Origin: a bacterium
GTDB lineage: Bacteria; Elusimicrobiota; Elusimicrobia; Elusimicrobiales; UBA9959
NCBI GenBank assembly: GCA_021812825.1
Contig: JAKAMO010000006.1
Location: forward strand, 1 to 51,415
DNA length: 51,415 nucleotides
Reading direction: 5' to 3'
Below are positions 10,285 to 19,092 of the stretch, piece by piece. The position numbers were made by a program, and so were the translations under genes. Numbering within the stretch: position 1 is the stretch's first letter; every line of letters begins with the position of its first letter. The notes beneath the pieces are model-generated. The model had not been told where the DNA came from. It saw nothing but the letters and a program-made list of their open reading frames with translations, and did not search any database.

Positions 10285-11534
10285 TCAAAAGAGCGGCGGC
10301 CTGGCTGTCGTCGGAAAGGAACTACCTGCTGGCCTGCGCGGGGCTGGCGTTGCTGCTGCGCCTGGTCTACGTCCTGAAGACCGGGGCCGGCAGCCTCTCC
10401 CCCGACGCCTACGACTGGATGAACACCGGCTGGTCCGTGGCCTCCGGCAACGGCTTCGGCGGCTCCTGGCGCCCGCCGGGCTACGCCTTCTTCCTGGCGG
10501 CGGTGTTCTCCGTCTTCGGGAAGTCCGTAATAGCCGCCAAGGTTATCCAGACCATCCTTTCCGCGGCCACCGTCTGGATATGCTACCGGACAGCGGCCGA
10601 GCTCTTCGACGCCCTCACCGCCAGGATAACGGCCGCCCTGCTGGCCTATTACCCGTACTTCATCGCCTATTCCGCCGACCTGCTCAGCGAGACGTTCCTC
10701 ACCTTCATACTCGCCGCGGCGGTGTACCGCGTGGTCCGGGCCGCCGCCGCCCCGTCGACGCGCAACCTGGCCTTCGCGGGCCTGCTGATAGGCTGCGCCG
10801 CGCTTACCAAATCGGTGGTACTGCCTTTCTTCCTGCTGGCCTGCGCCTGGCTGTGGTGGCGCACCGGCCGGTTCCGCGCCGGCTTCCTCGCCGGGGCCTT
10901 CTCGCTGCTGGTGATACTGCCCTGGTCGATGCGCAACTACCTCCATTTCAGCGGCGGCTACGTGATGCCGGTCAGCACGCCCTGGTTCACGCTTTACGGC
11001 TCCGCCTGCGACGAGGCCCTGCTCGACGAGAACACCGGCGAGATAGACAAGGGCCCCGGCGTGGCCGAAGTGAACCAGTTCCTGCCGTCCGACTGGAACT
11101 ACGTCGGTTCCCTGCCGCTGCCGGAACGCGACAAGTACTGCAAGGAGAAGGCCCTGTCCTGGATCAGGAACAACCCGGGCAAGTACGCCTGGCTGCTATA
11201 CCGCCGTACGCTGCACCTGTGGCGCCTCTACCCGGTGATAGCCTACCGCTGGCAGAAATGGGCGGCGATGGCCACGTCCGGCCTCTACATACCGCTGGCC
11301 GCCGCCGGGTTCTTCCTGGCGCTGCCCGCGTTCAGGAAGACCTCGCTGCTACTGGCGCTGCTGGTCTCCTATACGGCCGTCTATATCCCTTTCGCGGTGA
11401 CGCTGCGCTATCGCGTCCCGGCCGACCCTTACTTCATAATGTTCGCGGCCTGCGCGCTGGCCGAAGGCTGGCGCAGGCTGAGGGGCCTGCCGCCGGGAGA
11501 GTCCTGCGCCAAGAAGCCACTGGAGGAAGCATGA
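10281..11534 (+). CDS. GT39/ArnT-like membrane glycosyltransferase
   Basis: 417 residues with roughly ten hydrophobic helices. A short first loop, SLSPDAYDWMNTG, carries acidic residues where PMT/ArnT-type GT-C enzymes place their catalytic aspartate. These proteins transfer sugars from polyprenyl phosphate to a glycan, lipid or protein on the outer face of the inner membrane. Start ATG 10281 overlaps the upstream stop (ATGA), and its own stop overlaps the next start in the same way, so the whole run is coupled. Substrate unknown. Family call rests on topology plus the acidic first loop, not on a full motif set. Confidence 0.75.
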   Translation: MIKRAAAWLSSERNYLLACAGLALLLRLVYVLKTGAGSLSPDAYDWMNTGWSVASGNGFGGSWRPPGYAFFLAAVFSVFGKSVIAAKVIQTILSAATVWICYRTAAELFDALTARITAALLAYYPYFIAYSADLLSETFLTFILAAAVYRVVRAAAAPSTRNLAFAGLLIGCAALTKSVVLPFFLLACAWLWWRTGRFRAGFLAGAFSLLVILPWSMRNYLHFSGGYVMPVSTPWFTLYGSACDEALLDENTGEIDKGPGVAEVNQFLPSDWNYVGSLPLPERDKYCKEKALSWIRNNPGKYAWLLYRRTLHLWRLYPVIAYRWQKWAAMATSGLYIPLAAAGFFLALPAFRKTSLLLALLVSYTAVYIPFAVTLRYRVPADPYFIMFAACALAEGWRRLRGLPPGESCAKKPLEEA

Positions 11535-12622
11535 GAAGAGACGACCTGAATTTCCTGGCCTGCCCCGTATGCGGCGGCGGCCTGTCGGCTGAAGGTTCCG
11601 ACCCTGCGATAGAGAAGGCCTTGCTCAAGTGCGCCGGCTGCGGCCGCGACTACCCGGTGATCAGGGGCATCCCGCGCCTGCTGCCGGATTCGCTGATGCC
11701 GGTGCTGGCCGCCCAGCTGAAGGAGGATTTCTCCGGCTTCTCCTTCTCGTTCCCTCTCGAGAAGCGGGACCACCGCAGCACGATAGAGACGGAGGACTTC
11801 CTGGCCAAACAGCGCGCCACGATGAGCGCCTTCGCCTACGAGTGGAACGAGTTCACCGAGCTCTCGCCGGAGTTCTGCGAGAACGAATATGTCCGCACGC
11901 TGGCCCCTCTGCCGCCCGACATCGTGCAGGGCAAGAACGTGCTCGAGGCCGGCACCGGCGTAGGCTTCTTCCTGGACAGGATGCAGCATTACGGCGCGAA
12001 GCGCCTTTTCGGCATGAACCTGGGCCTGGACGTGGAGACGGCGGGCCGGCGCACCGCCCATTACGGCAACGTGACCGCCGTGCAGGGAGACATCTTCCAC
12101 CTGCCCTTCAAGCCCGGGCTGGACTTCATCATCTCCCACGGCGTCATCCACCACCTGCCGGAGCCGGAGACCGGTTTCAGGAGCCTCGTGAAGGCGCTGA
12201 AGGCCGGCGGCGAGATCTTCATCTGGGTCTACGGCAAGGACCCGGCGGTGCCGGCTATAGAGTTCCTGCGCAAGGCGATGCACCGGATGCCGAAGCCGCT
12301 GGCCAACCTGCTCAGCCTGCCGTGCGCGCTGCCGCTGCTCTTCGCCAAGTGGGCCTACCTGTCGCTGCGCGCCGCGGGCCTTTACGCGGCGGCGGAGAAG
12401 GTGCCGTACCGCCAGTACGCCGTGCGCAACTTCCGCGAGATGCACTGCACGATCATGGACAAGCTGTTCGTGCCGGTGGTCAATTATTACGACGAGGACG
12501 ACGTCAGGCCCTGGTTCGACAGGGCGGGCCTGGGCGGCGTCAGCATCAGCAACCGGGACGGCAACAGCTGGAGCTGCTACGGCGTGAAGGGCTCCTCTCC
12601 GGAGGCCGGGGCGCATGCTTAA
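11531..12622 (+). CDS. SAM methyltransferase with N-terminal zinc-ribbon (Trm112-like)
   Basis: 363 residues. The first ~50 form a Trm112-like zinc ribbon with C11-x2-C14 and C34-x2-C37, ending in YPVIRGIPRLLP, a signature seen on many bacterial methyltransferases. A class I methyltransferase domain follows, with VLEAGTGVGFF and the post-motif HGVIHHLPEPE. ATG 11531 is chosen for its ATGA overlap; the frame is open much further upstream but only shadows the preceding gene. The last 8 bp overlap the FAD oxidoreductase. Context suggests modification of a glycan or lipid carrier. The C-terminal 120 residues are hydrophobic in part (LPCALPLLFAKWAYLSL) and may sit on the membrane. Confidence 0.85.
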   Translation: MRRDDLNFLACPVCGGGLSAEGSDPAIEKALLKCAGCGRDYPVIRGIPRLLPDSLMPVLAAQLKEDFSGFSFSFPLEKRDHRSTIETEDFLAKQRATMSAFAYEWNEFTELSPEFCENEYVRTLAPLPPDIVQGKNVLEAGTGVGFFLDRMQHYGAKRLFGMNLGLDVETAGRRTAHYGNVTAVQGDIFHLPFKPGLDFIISHGVIHHLPEPETGFRSLVKALKAGGEIFIWVYGKDPAVPAIEFLRKAMHRMPKPLANLLSLPCALPLLFAKWAYLSLRAAGLYAAAEKVPYRQYAVRNFREMHCTIMDKLFVPVVNYYDEDDVRPWFDRAGLGGVSISNRDGNSWSCYGVKGSSPEAGAHA

Positions 12623-13919
12623 GACGGACGTGCTCGTGATCGGCGGCGGGCTCGCCGGCCTGGCAGCCGGCGGCGCGCTGGAAGGCCGCAAGGACTATCT
12701 GATCGCCGAGAAGGAGAACCGCCCCGGCGGCCTGGCGGCCACGATAAAGAAAGGCGGCTACCACTTCGACTATTCCGGGCACCTGCTGCACCTGCGCTGG
12801 CCGGAGACGCGCAGGCTGATACTCGGCGCGCTGAAGGGCAACGCGCGGGAACTGAAGCGCGACGCCCGCATCTACGCGCACAGAAGCTGGACCCCGTACC
12901 CGTTCCAGGCCAACCTCTCGGGAATGCCGGCCGGGGTCAAGTCCGAATGCGTGAGCGGCTTCCTGAAGGCCTACTCCTCCGGCGGCCAAGCCCCGGGCGA
13001 CGGCTCCGAGGTCTTCAGCCGCTGGACCAGGCGCGTCTTCGGCGAAGGCATCTCCAGGCACTTCATGCTGCCGTACAACGCCAAGCTCTGGCAGTACCCT
13101 CTCGAGCGTCTCACCACGGAATGGTGCGCGCCGTTCGTGCCGATGCCCCGGCCCGAGGAGGTAGTACAGGGGGCATACGGCAGGAAGGCCGAAGGCCTCG
13201 GCTACAATACCGTCTTCTATTACCCCAGGAGAGGCGGCATCGGCTCGCTGTCCAACGCCCTGGCCCGCGGCCTGAGCGGCCTGCGACTGGGACTCGAAGT
13301 GGAGAGCCTGAACCTGCGTAAGGGCGTGGCCAACGTGCGCCATTTCGGGCCGGTGCATTTCCGCCGTCTGGTGAACACCGCTCCACTGAACGAGCTTATC
13401 GCGCGCGCGGAGGACGCCCCGGCGGCCGTGCGCCGCGCCGCGGCCTCGCTGCGGCACAATACCGTTTACGTGCTCAACCTCGGAGTAAAAGGCGCGGCCT
13501 CTCCGATGCACTGGGGCTACTTCCCGGGCGCCGAGTTCCCCTTTTACCGCGCCGGCATAGCCACCAACTTCTCCGCGGCGCTGGCGCCGCGCGGATATGA
13601 ATCGTTCTACATAGAACTGGCCACCCCAGGCTCGGCGCTGGGCCTCGCTTCCGCGGAAGCCGCGGTCATAAAGGGGCTGAAGTCCTGCGGGTTCATCAGG
13701 AGCTCCTCGCAGATAGCCGAGAGGCTCTGGCTGAAGATCCCCTGCGCCTACGTCGTCTATAACCGGGAACGGGCCCGGGCCCTGCCTGTCATCTTCGACT
13801 GGCTCAAGTCGAGAAAAGCCCGTTCCATCGGCCGCTACGGCGCCTGGAAGTATTCCTTCATGGAAGAAAGCGTGAAGGAAGGGCTCGAGGCCGCCCGCGA
13901 GATATTGCGGGGCCGCTAG
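12615..13919 (+). CDS. FAD-dependent oxidoreductase (amine oxidase/PPOX or UGM-like)
   Basis: 434 residues. The N-terminal VLVIGGGLAGLAAGG (residues 7-21) is the dinucleotide-binding beta-alpha-beta motif, with Glu32 to hold the FAD ribose, followed by RPGGLAAT. The fold group includes protoporphyrinogen oxidase, phytoene desaturase and UDP-galactopyranose mutase. Proteins like this in polysaccharide loci are often annotated as protoporphyrinogen oxidase-like or nucleotide-sugar mutase-like without proof. SGHLLHL near 55-61 and the PYNAKLWQYP block fit this group. It starts inside the previous gene by 8 bp. Reaction unknown; a sugar ring contraction or desaturation are possible. Confidence 0.75.
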   Translation: MLKTDVLVIGGGLAGLAAGGALEGRKDYLIAEKENRPGGLAATIKKGGYHFDYSGHLLHLRWPETRRLILGALKGNARELKRDARIYAHRSWTPYPFQANLSGMPAGVKSECVSGFLKAYSSGGQAPGDGSEVFSRWTRRVFGEGISRHFMLPYNAKLWQYPLERLTTEWCAPFVPMPRPEEVVQGAYGRKAEGLGYNTVFYYPRRGGIGSLSNALARGLSGLRLGLEVESLNLRKGVANVRHFGPVHFRRLVNTAPLNELIARAEDAPAAVRRAAASLRHNTVYVLNLGVKGAASPMHWGYFPGAEFPFYRAGIATNFSAALAPRGYESFYIELATPGSALGLASAEAAVIKGLKSCGFIRSSSQIAERLWLKIPCAYVVYNRERARALPVIFDWLKSRKARSIGRYGAWKYSFMEESVKEGLEAAREILRGR

Positions 13920-13934
13920 TCTCAAGTGGCCGCC

Positions 13935-14762
13935 ATGTCTGGACATTCGCTCCGGAAACTGATCGACTGGCGGCCGCTGGCCGGCAAAGAGCTCTATCTC
14001 CTGGCCGCCCTGCTGCTGCTGCCCCTGGCCTTATCGGCCTCATACCTGCTGCTCCTGCCCGACGTCTCGCCACTCAGGACGAAGAACCCATCGGTCACAT
14101 CGTTCATGCTGATAAACGAGGCCCGGGCGCGGGCCAAGGGGAAGAAGCTGCCGCGCGTGATGATCTGGCGCGGGCTCGGGGACATCTCGGAGAACCTGCG
14201 GCATGCCGTCGTCATCTCGGAGGACGACGCGTTCTACCGCCACGGCGGCATAGACTGGGAAAGCACGAGGAAGGCGCTGGAGACCGACTGGAAACAGAAG
14301 CGCTTCGCGCGCGGCGGCAGCACCATAACCCAGCAGCTGGCCCGCAACCTCTATCTCTCGCCGTCCAAGAACCCGCTGCGCAAGCTCAAGGAGATGCTGA
14401 TAGCCCGGCGCCTGGAGCGGACGCTCGGCAAGAGCAGGATACTGGAGCTGTACCTCAACGTCGCGGAATGGGGCCGCGGCATCTACGGCGCGGAGGCCGC
14501 CGCCCGCGAGTACTTCGACAAGAGCGCGGCCGACCTGACGCCGGAGGAGGCCGCCGCCCTCGCGGCCGTGCTCCCCAGCCCGCGCCGCTACAGCCCGGTA
14601 AAGGATACGCGCTTCATGGAAAGACAGAAGGAGAGGATAATCTCCAGGATGCGCGCCTCCGGCTACCTGCCCGAGGACGAAGAGGAAGACCAACCCGAAG
14701 AGGAAGAGGACATCTCGCTCTCGTCCGGGACCGCCGTACTGCTCAGCACCGGCCCTTACTGA
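13935..14762 (+). CDS. mtgA: Monofunctional biosynthetic peptidoglycan glycosyltransferase
   Basis: 275 residues, GT51 family, polymerising lipid II into glycan strands without a transpeptidase domain. One N-terminal membrane segment spans about residues 20-42. Catalytic Glu96 lies in SEDDAFYRHGGID, and GGSTITQQLARNLYLS (127-142) and RKLKEMLIARRLER are the other GT51 motifs. The C-terminus is unusually acidic (DEEEDQPEEEEDIS). ATG 13935 is chosen; an in-frame GTG at 13926 is the alternative and neither has a clear ribosome site. It closes the five-gene run and its 3' end overlaps the convergent glycosyltransferase by 7 bp. The family call is firm. Confidence 0.93.
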   Translation: MSGHSLRKLIDWRPLAGKELYLLAALLLLPLALSASYLLLLPDVSPLRTKNPSVTSFMLINEARARAKGKKLPRVMIWRGLGDISENLRHAVVISEDDAFYRHGGIDWESTRKALETDWKQKRFARGGSTITQQLARNLYLSPSKNPLRKLKEMLIARRLERTLGKSRILELYLNVAEWGRGIYGAEAAAREYFDKSAADLTPEEAAALAAVLPSPRRYSPVKDTRFMERQKERIISRMRASGYLPEDEEEDQPEEEEDISLSSGTAVLLSTGPY

Positions 14763-16342
14763 GAGAGCCCCGGGCAGGAAAGCAACTTCAGGGCCCTGGC
14801 GTCCCCCGTTACGTCGTACACCCAGATGGAACCGCCAGCTATCCTGTACGGGGCTCTGCCGTCCAGCCAGCCGAACAGCGTCCTCGGCGTGTAATACACG
14901 CCCAGCCGGTTAGTGGCCGAAACGGCGAGAAGCTGCCTGCCGCCTCCCGGCGGCGGGCCGTCGCCGGGCAGACGCGCGCAGGTGGTCATCAGCACCGGCG
15001 AATACTTCAGGCCGTAAGCGTGCGGGTCCCCGCAACCGAAATAGCTCAGGTAGACGTGGTCCGTCCCTTTCGCACGTGAGTAGGCTGCCAGTTCCTTCAG
15101 GCCCTGTCCCCAATCCAGGTTGGAGTCCAGCAGGAAGCGGTAACCGCTCGTCTCTCCGCCGGCCAGCTCGTTGAAGTAGGAGAGCTGCCAGGGAGAGGCG
15201 GCCACGGCGGCCGCCGCCTGCCAGAACAGCAGCCCCGCAGTAAGCGTTCTGCGTGCGGCGCCGCCGGCCTTCCAGAGCTCCCCGGCCGCCGCGCCGGACC
15301 AGACGCAGAGCAGCGGGTACAGCGGCAGCAGATGGCGTACCCCCACCTGGGTCTTCGCCGCCAGGCCCAGAGCCAGCCAGGCGGCCGCCGGCAGCAGCAG
15401 ATAAAACCTGTCCGACCTGCCGGCCGGGAAGTAGCGCAGGCCGGCCGCCCCGAGGATGAGCGCAGGCAGCGGCGTCTTCACCAGAAGGGCCAGCGGAAAA
15501 TAATACCAGCTGCCCTCGCGGCTTACTGCGCCCAGCAGGTAGGTGAGATGCCCGCCATCGAGCTCGCGGGCCACCGCCAGACCGCGGGACAGCCACCGCC
15601 ACGGCGGCTCGGGAAGACAGGCCAGTAAGAGGGCCGCGATGGCGGCCAAGGACCACCAGATGGATCGGCGGCCTCGTCCTTCGCCGCCGCGCAGGGCATA
15701 GAAAGCGCAGAGCGGCAGCAGGATGGCGGCCGTGTACTTCCCCGCCAGGGCGAGACCTAAGAATATACCCGCCGCGGCCGTGAACAGGACCCGGCGTGAG
15801 ACCGAGGACCGCCAGAACAGGTACAGCGCGGCGGTGCAGAGCAGCGCGTTGCCCATGTCCGCGCCGGCCACCGCGGAGTGCGCCAGCAGCGGCGGCATGA
15901 AGGCGGCAAGCGCCAGCGCCGGGACGGCGGCGGCCGCGCCGCCGAGTCCGTAGGCCCACAGCCCGCAGAGGAGCACCAGCAGCAGGCCCTGCGCCATGGA
16001 GACCGCGCGGGCCCGGCCCAGCAGGGTGTCCGGCGGAACGGTGTTGCCGTAGATGAAGCGGTAGCCGCAGGATCTCGGCTCCGCGAGGCAGGCCTCTTCG
16101 TCCGGCCGCGTCAAGTCTTCGGACTGGAGCGGCAGGGCCAGCAGGCGCAGCAGCAGCGGAGGGTTCGGCTGCCCGGCAGGCAGGCGGCCGCTCCTGGAGA
16201 ATTCCCAGCCGGAGAGGATATTGAAGCTCTCGTCGAACGAAGCCGACGAACGGCGCGAGGCGCTGAGGCCGAGCAGGAGGAAGCAGGCGCCGAGCGCGGC
16301 CGCCACGGCGGAGAGAGCCGCAGTTCGCCCCCTCGACGTCAT
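14756..16342 (-). CDS. PMT/GT39-like membrane glycosyltransferase
   Basis: 528 residues: an N-terminal helix, a loop containing SFDESFNILSGWEFS (acidic residues at the GT-C catalytic position), about ten further hydrophobic segments, and a C-terminal soluble part. The block FNELAGGETSGYRFLLDSN followed by LDWGQGLKELAAY is characteristic of bacterial dolichyl-phosphate-mannose-protein mannosyltransferase-like proteins. It probably adds sugars from polyprenyl phosphate to a protein or glycan in the periplasm. It is the last gene of the long minus-strand series, 7 bp after dapA, with little ribosome-site signal. It is convergent with mtgA, overlapping by 7 bp. Confidence 0.8.
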   Translation of the reverse strand: MTSRGRTAALSAVAAALGACFLLLGLSASRRSSASFDESFNILSGWEFSRSGRLPAGQPNPPLLLRLLALPLQSEDLTRPDEEACLAEPRSCGYRFIYGNTVPPDTLLGRARAVSMAQGLLLVLLCGLWAYGLGGAAAAVPALALAAFMPPLLAHSAVAGADMGNALLCTAALYLFWRSSVSRRVLFTAAAGIFLGLALAGKYTAAILLPLCAFYALRGGEGRGRRSIWWSLAAIAALLLACLPEPPWRWLSRGLAVARELDGGHLTYLLGAVSREGSWYYFPLALLVKTPLPALILGAAGLRYFPAGRSDRFYLLLPAAAWLALGLAAKTQVGVRHLLPLYPLLCVWSGAAAGELWKAGGAARRTLTAGLLFWQAAAAVAASPWQLSYFNELAGGETSGYRFLLDSNLDWGQGLKELAAYSRAKGTDHVYLSYFGCGDPHAYGLKYSPVLMTTCARLPGDGPPPGGGRQLLAVSATNRLGVYYTPRTLFGWLDGRAPYRIAGGSIWVYDVTGDARALKLLSCPGLSQ

Positions 16343-16349
16343 GGCCCGG

Positions 16350-17237
16350 CTACGCCGCCCCTATTCCGGCGGCGGCCATGGCCTTCTTGAGCGGGGCCCT
16401 GTTCTTAACCGTCAGAGGGGTCAGGGGCAGGCGCGGCTCCGGCGAGCACAGGCCGAGCAGGGAGGCGGCGTACTTTACCGGGATAGGGTTGGTCTCCACG
16501 AACAGTTTCTTGACCAGCGGGAAGAGCGTATGGTGAAGTTCGGCGGCGCCGCAGATGTCGCCCTGCAGGAACAGCTCGCACATCTTCGCCGTCTCCGCCG
16601 GAGCGATGTTGGACACTACCGAGATAACGCCGCGGGCGCCCACCGACATCATCGGCAGGGTCAGGGAATCGTCCCCGCTCATCACCGAGAAGGCCTGGTC
16701 GGCGCCGTTTATTATCTCGCTGACCTGGTCCAGGCTGCCGGAAGCCTCCTTGATGCCGGTGATATTGTTGAAGCGGCGCCTGAGCGAGAGGACGGTGGCC
16801 GGCAGCATGTTGACGCCGGTGCGGCCCGGGATGTTATAAAGGACCACCGGCAGGCGCGTGGCGCCGGCGATCTCTGAGAAATGCGCGGCGAGGCCGTCCT
16901 GCGTGGGCTTATTGTAGTAAGGAACTATGGCCAGCAGACCGTCCACTCCTAGCGCGGAGACCTTCTTCACCATCTCCACCGATCTCGCCGTGGAATTCGT
17001 CCCTACTCCCGGCATAACCTGCAGGCGGCCTTTCGCGGCGGCGACCGCGGCCTTGATGACCGCCAGGTATTCCTCGGGAACCAGCGTGGCCGCTTCGCCG
17101 GTGGACCCGCAGGGCACTATGCCGCTGACCCCTTTGCCGGCCTGGAAGTCGACTATCTTTTTAAGCGCCTCGAGATCGGGCTTGCCGCCCTTGAACGGGG
17201 TGACGATGGCGGTAAAACATCCTTTAAGTTTCAGCAT
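16350..17237 (-). CDS. dapA: 4-hydroxy-tetrahydrodipicolinate synthase
   Basis: 295-residue TIM-barrel aldolase condensing pyruvate with aspartate semialdehyde, the first committed step toward diaminopimelate and lysine. Lys163 in GIKEASG forms the Schiff base. Tyr134 in YNIPGRTG, Ser45-Thr46 in CGSTGEA and Tyr108 make up the proton relay, and Arg139 binds substrate. ATG 17237 has a clean GGGGAGA ribosome site 6 bp upstream. It follows dapF after an 83-bp gap that contains a pair of diverged 28-bp repeats. Cytoplasmic, normally a tetramer. All key residues are present. Confidence 0.97.
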   Translation of the reverse strand: MLKLKGCFTAIVTPFKGGKPDLEALKKIVDFQAGKGVSGIVPCGSTGEAATLVPEEYLAVIKAAVAAAKGRLQVMPGVGTNSTARSVEMVKKVSALGVDGLLAIVPYYNKPTQDGLAAHFSEIAGATRLPVVLYNIPGRTGVNMLPATVLSLRRRFNNITGIKEASGSLDQVSEIINGADQAFSVMSGDDSLTLPMMSVGARGVISVVSNIAPAETAKMCELFLQGDICGAAELHHTLFPLVKKLFVETNPIPVKYAASLLGLCSPEPRLPLTPLTVKNRAPLKKAMAAAGIGAA

Positions 17238-17245
17238 GTTATCTC

Positions 17246-17309
17246 CCCTGTGCTATGCATGTGCCGTATTAAGGAGCTTTGCTCTGTACTATGTGCGTGT
17301 CGTATCAAG
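17246..17309 (-). repeat. Pair of diverged 28-bp direct repeats between dapF and dapA
   Basis: Copies at 17246-17273 and 17282-17309 have a period of 36 bp. Read on the minus strand, both begin CTT[G/A]ATACG and end near CAGRG. 21 of 28 positions agree and all seven differences are transitions. The dapA-proximal copy runs into the dapA ribosome site. No hairpin or known riboswitch core is evident. Function unknown. Confidence 0.6.
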
Positions 17310-17320
17310 CGCTCTGCGCA

Positions 17321-18118
17321 TCAGACGACCATCAGACGGCCTTCGAATACCAGCGCGGCCGGGCCGCTCATGCGGATTTCCGAGGCGCCGCCCTCGCCTG
17401 GCCTCAGGCTGACGCGGAAACGCTCCCCGCTGCGGGCGGTCACGTCCACCGGGGACCTGACCTTGCCGTCCAGGACCAGCGCCACAGCGCTGGCCGCTAT
17501 CCCCGTGCCGCAGGCCAGGGTCTCCCCCTCCACTCCGCGCTCGTAAGTGCGCACTACCAGGCCGCCGTTCCTTACCTCCACGAAATTCACGTTGGCGCCC
17601 GGGCCCCCGAACGCCCGATTATGCCTCAGCGCGCGCCCCAGCCTTTCCACGTCCGCCGCGGCCGCGGAGCGCACCTGCACGACCGCGTGCGGCACGCCGG
17701 TGTCGAGGAAATGGACCTCGCGCACTCCGGCCGGGTAGCTGCCCGGATGGCGCAGGCTGACCGCGCGCACGTCGGGCATGCGCATCTCCACCATGCCACG
17801 GGACAGGACCCTGGCTTCCAGGTCGCCGGCTATCGTCCTGAGCGTGAAGCTGCCGGAGACCAGTCCCCGGCGGCTGGCCCAGAGGGCGGCGCAGCGCGAA
17901 CCGTTGCCGCAGAAAGCCTCCGATCCGTCCGGATTGAAATAGCGGACGCTTACGGCCCCGGAGCCGGTCCGGTTCACGTAAAGCAGACCGTCGGCGCCTA
18001 CGGAGAGCTTTCGCTCGCAGAGAGAACGCGCCAGCTTCTTCAGCCGGGCGCCGGTCAGCCCGCCCCCGGTCAGCAGCACGAAATCGTTCCCGGCCCCGGA
18101 CAGCTTCCAGAACTTCAT
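17321..18118 (-). CDS. dapF: Diaminopimelate epimerase
   Basis: 265 residues. Interconverts LL- and meso-diaminopimelate, giving the meso form for peptidoglycan and lysine. The two catalytic cysteines are Cys70 in EAFCGNGSRCA and Cys203 in ETLACGTGIAAS. GNDFV near residue 10-14 is the N-terminal signature. ATG 18118 gives an ATGA overlap with the TPR gene stop and starts directly at the conserved MKFWKLSGAGND; a GTG at 18127 would add three residues. It stands immediately upstream of dapA, so two diaminopimelate genes sit within a larger envelope gene series. Confidence 0.96.
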   Translation of the reverse strand: MKFWKLSGAGNDFVLLTGGGLTGARLKKLARSLCERKLSVGADGLLYVNRTGSGAVSVRYFNPDGSEAFCGNGSRCAALWASRRGLVSGSFTLRTIAGDLEARVLSRGMVEMRMPDVRAVSLRHPGSYPAGVREVHFLDTGVPHAVVQVRSAAAADVERLGRALRHNRAFGGPGANVNFVEVRNGGLVVRTYERGVEGETLACGTGIAASAVALVLDGKVRSPVDVTARSGERFRVSLRPGEGGASEIRMSGPAALVFEGRLMVV

Positions 18119-19092
18119 TTTGCGCACGCGGCCTCCCCCGTCGAGCCGGGCCCTTTCAGGAACGCTCCGGCCAGCCTGGCCGTGAACCCGCCCCCCTTTT
18201 CTGCGGCTTTGAAGTAAGCGCCGGCCGGAGCGCGTTCTCCCAGGGAATACAGGGCCATGCCCTTTATCGCGGAAGCCAGCGGGTCCTCCGGAGCGGAGGA
18301 GAGCTCCGCTTCGGCGGCATCGGCCGCGCGCCTTGGCAGGCCCCCTAGCAGCAGGTAGAGAGCCCTTTCCATCCTCAGGCGCCTGGCGTCCGAAAAGCGC
18401 ATCGCCCGCTCCATCGACGCTACGGCGGCATAGTAATCCCCGCGGCCGGCGGCCACCCTTGCCTCCACGAGCGGCCAGACGGCCGAGCGCGGGGAGAGCG
18501 CGGCCCCTTTGCCGGCCAGGAACAGCGACTCGTCCCAGTCCCGCTTCCTGAGCATGCAGCGGGCGTATTCTTCGAGCAGACCGGCGTCCCCGAAGTTCTG
18601 CAGCGCCGCCGTTTTGGAATAATAGTCCTTGGCTTTGGAAAGGAAACCGAGCGAAGAATAGGCCCTGGCCAGACCCAGCGTGGCTCCGAGGTCGCCCGGA
18701 CGCAGGTTCAGGACCTTGAGCAAAAGCGGGACCGCGTTCTCGTAGAAACCGGAACGGTTGTAGATGTCCGCCAGGCGCGAGGAGAAGACGATGTTGTCCG
18801 GATACAGTCCGAGGGCCAGCCGGTACAGTCCTATGGCCTTGTCCGCGGCTCCGCTCGTCTCATAGCACGGCCCCATCAGCGCGTAAGCGCCTTCCCTGAC
18901 CGCGGAGGGAGGCTTGCCCGCCAGCAGCCCGTCGGCCTTCTGAAGGGCGGTCTGGCAGTCGCCTGCCGCGTAGGCGGCGCGCGCCTGCTCCAGCGCGGCC
19001 TCGGCGGCGCGGTCGCGGGAGCCTCCGAAGAACAGGAAGGCCTCCGACCGGGCGGATGCAAGCAGCAGCAGCGTCAGCAGCAGGGTCCTCAC
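18115..19092 (-). CDS. Exported tetratricopeptide-repeat protein
   Basis: 325 residues from a GTG start at 19092 whose GTGA overlaps the patatin stop. The residues that follow (RTLLLTLLLLASARSEA) form a signal peptide, which supports this start over any upstream one. The rest is a series of TPR-like helical hairpins (for example KAIGLYRLALGLYPDN and AVPLLLKVLNLRPGDLGATL), so it is probably a periplasmic scaffold or outer-membrane-associated adaptor. The N-terminus lacks a lipobox. Sitting between a patatin-like phospholipase and dapF, it may help envelope assembly, but no specific function can be read. Confidence 0.8.
   Translation of the reverse strand: MRTLLLTLLLLASARSEAFLFFGGSRDRAAEAALEQARAAYAAGDCQTALQKADGLLAGKPPSAVREGAYALMGPCYETSGAADKAIGLYRLALGLYPDNIVFSSRLADIYNRSGFYENAVPLLLKVLNLRPGDLGATLGLARAYSSLGFLSKAKDYYSKTAALQNFGDAGLLEEYARCMLRKRDWDESLFLAGKGAALSPRSAVWPLVEARVAAGRGDYYAAVASMERAMRFSDARRLRMERALYLLLGGLPRRAADAAEAELSSAPEDPLASAIKGMALYSLGERAPAGAYFKAAEKGGGFTARLAGAFLKGPGSTGEAACAK

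Noticed and set aside
17246..17309. CRISPR-like or lysine riboswitch element before dapA
   Set aside because: Only two diverged copies, 8-bp separation and no riboswitch core stem pattern.
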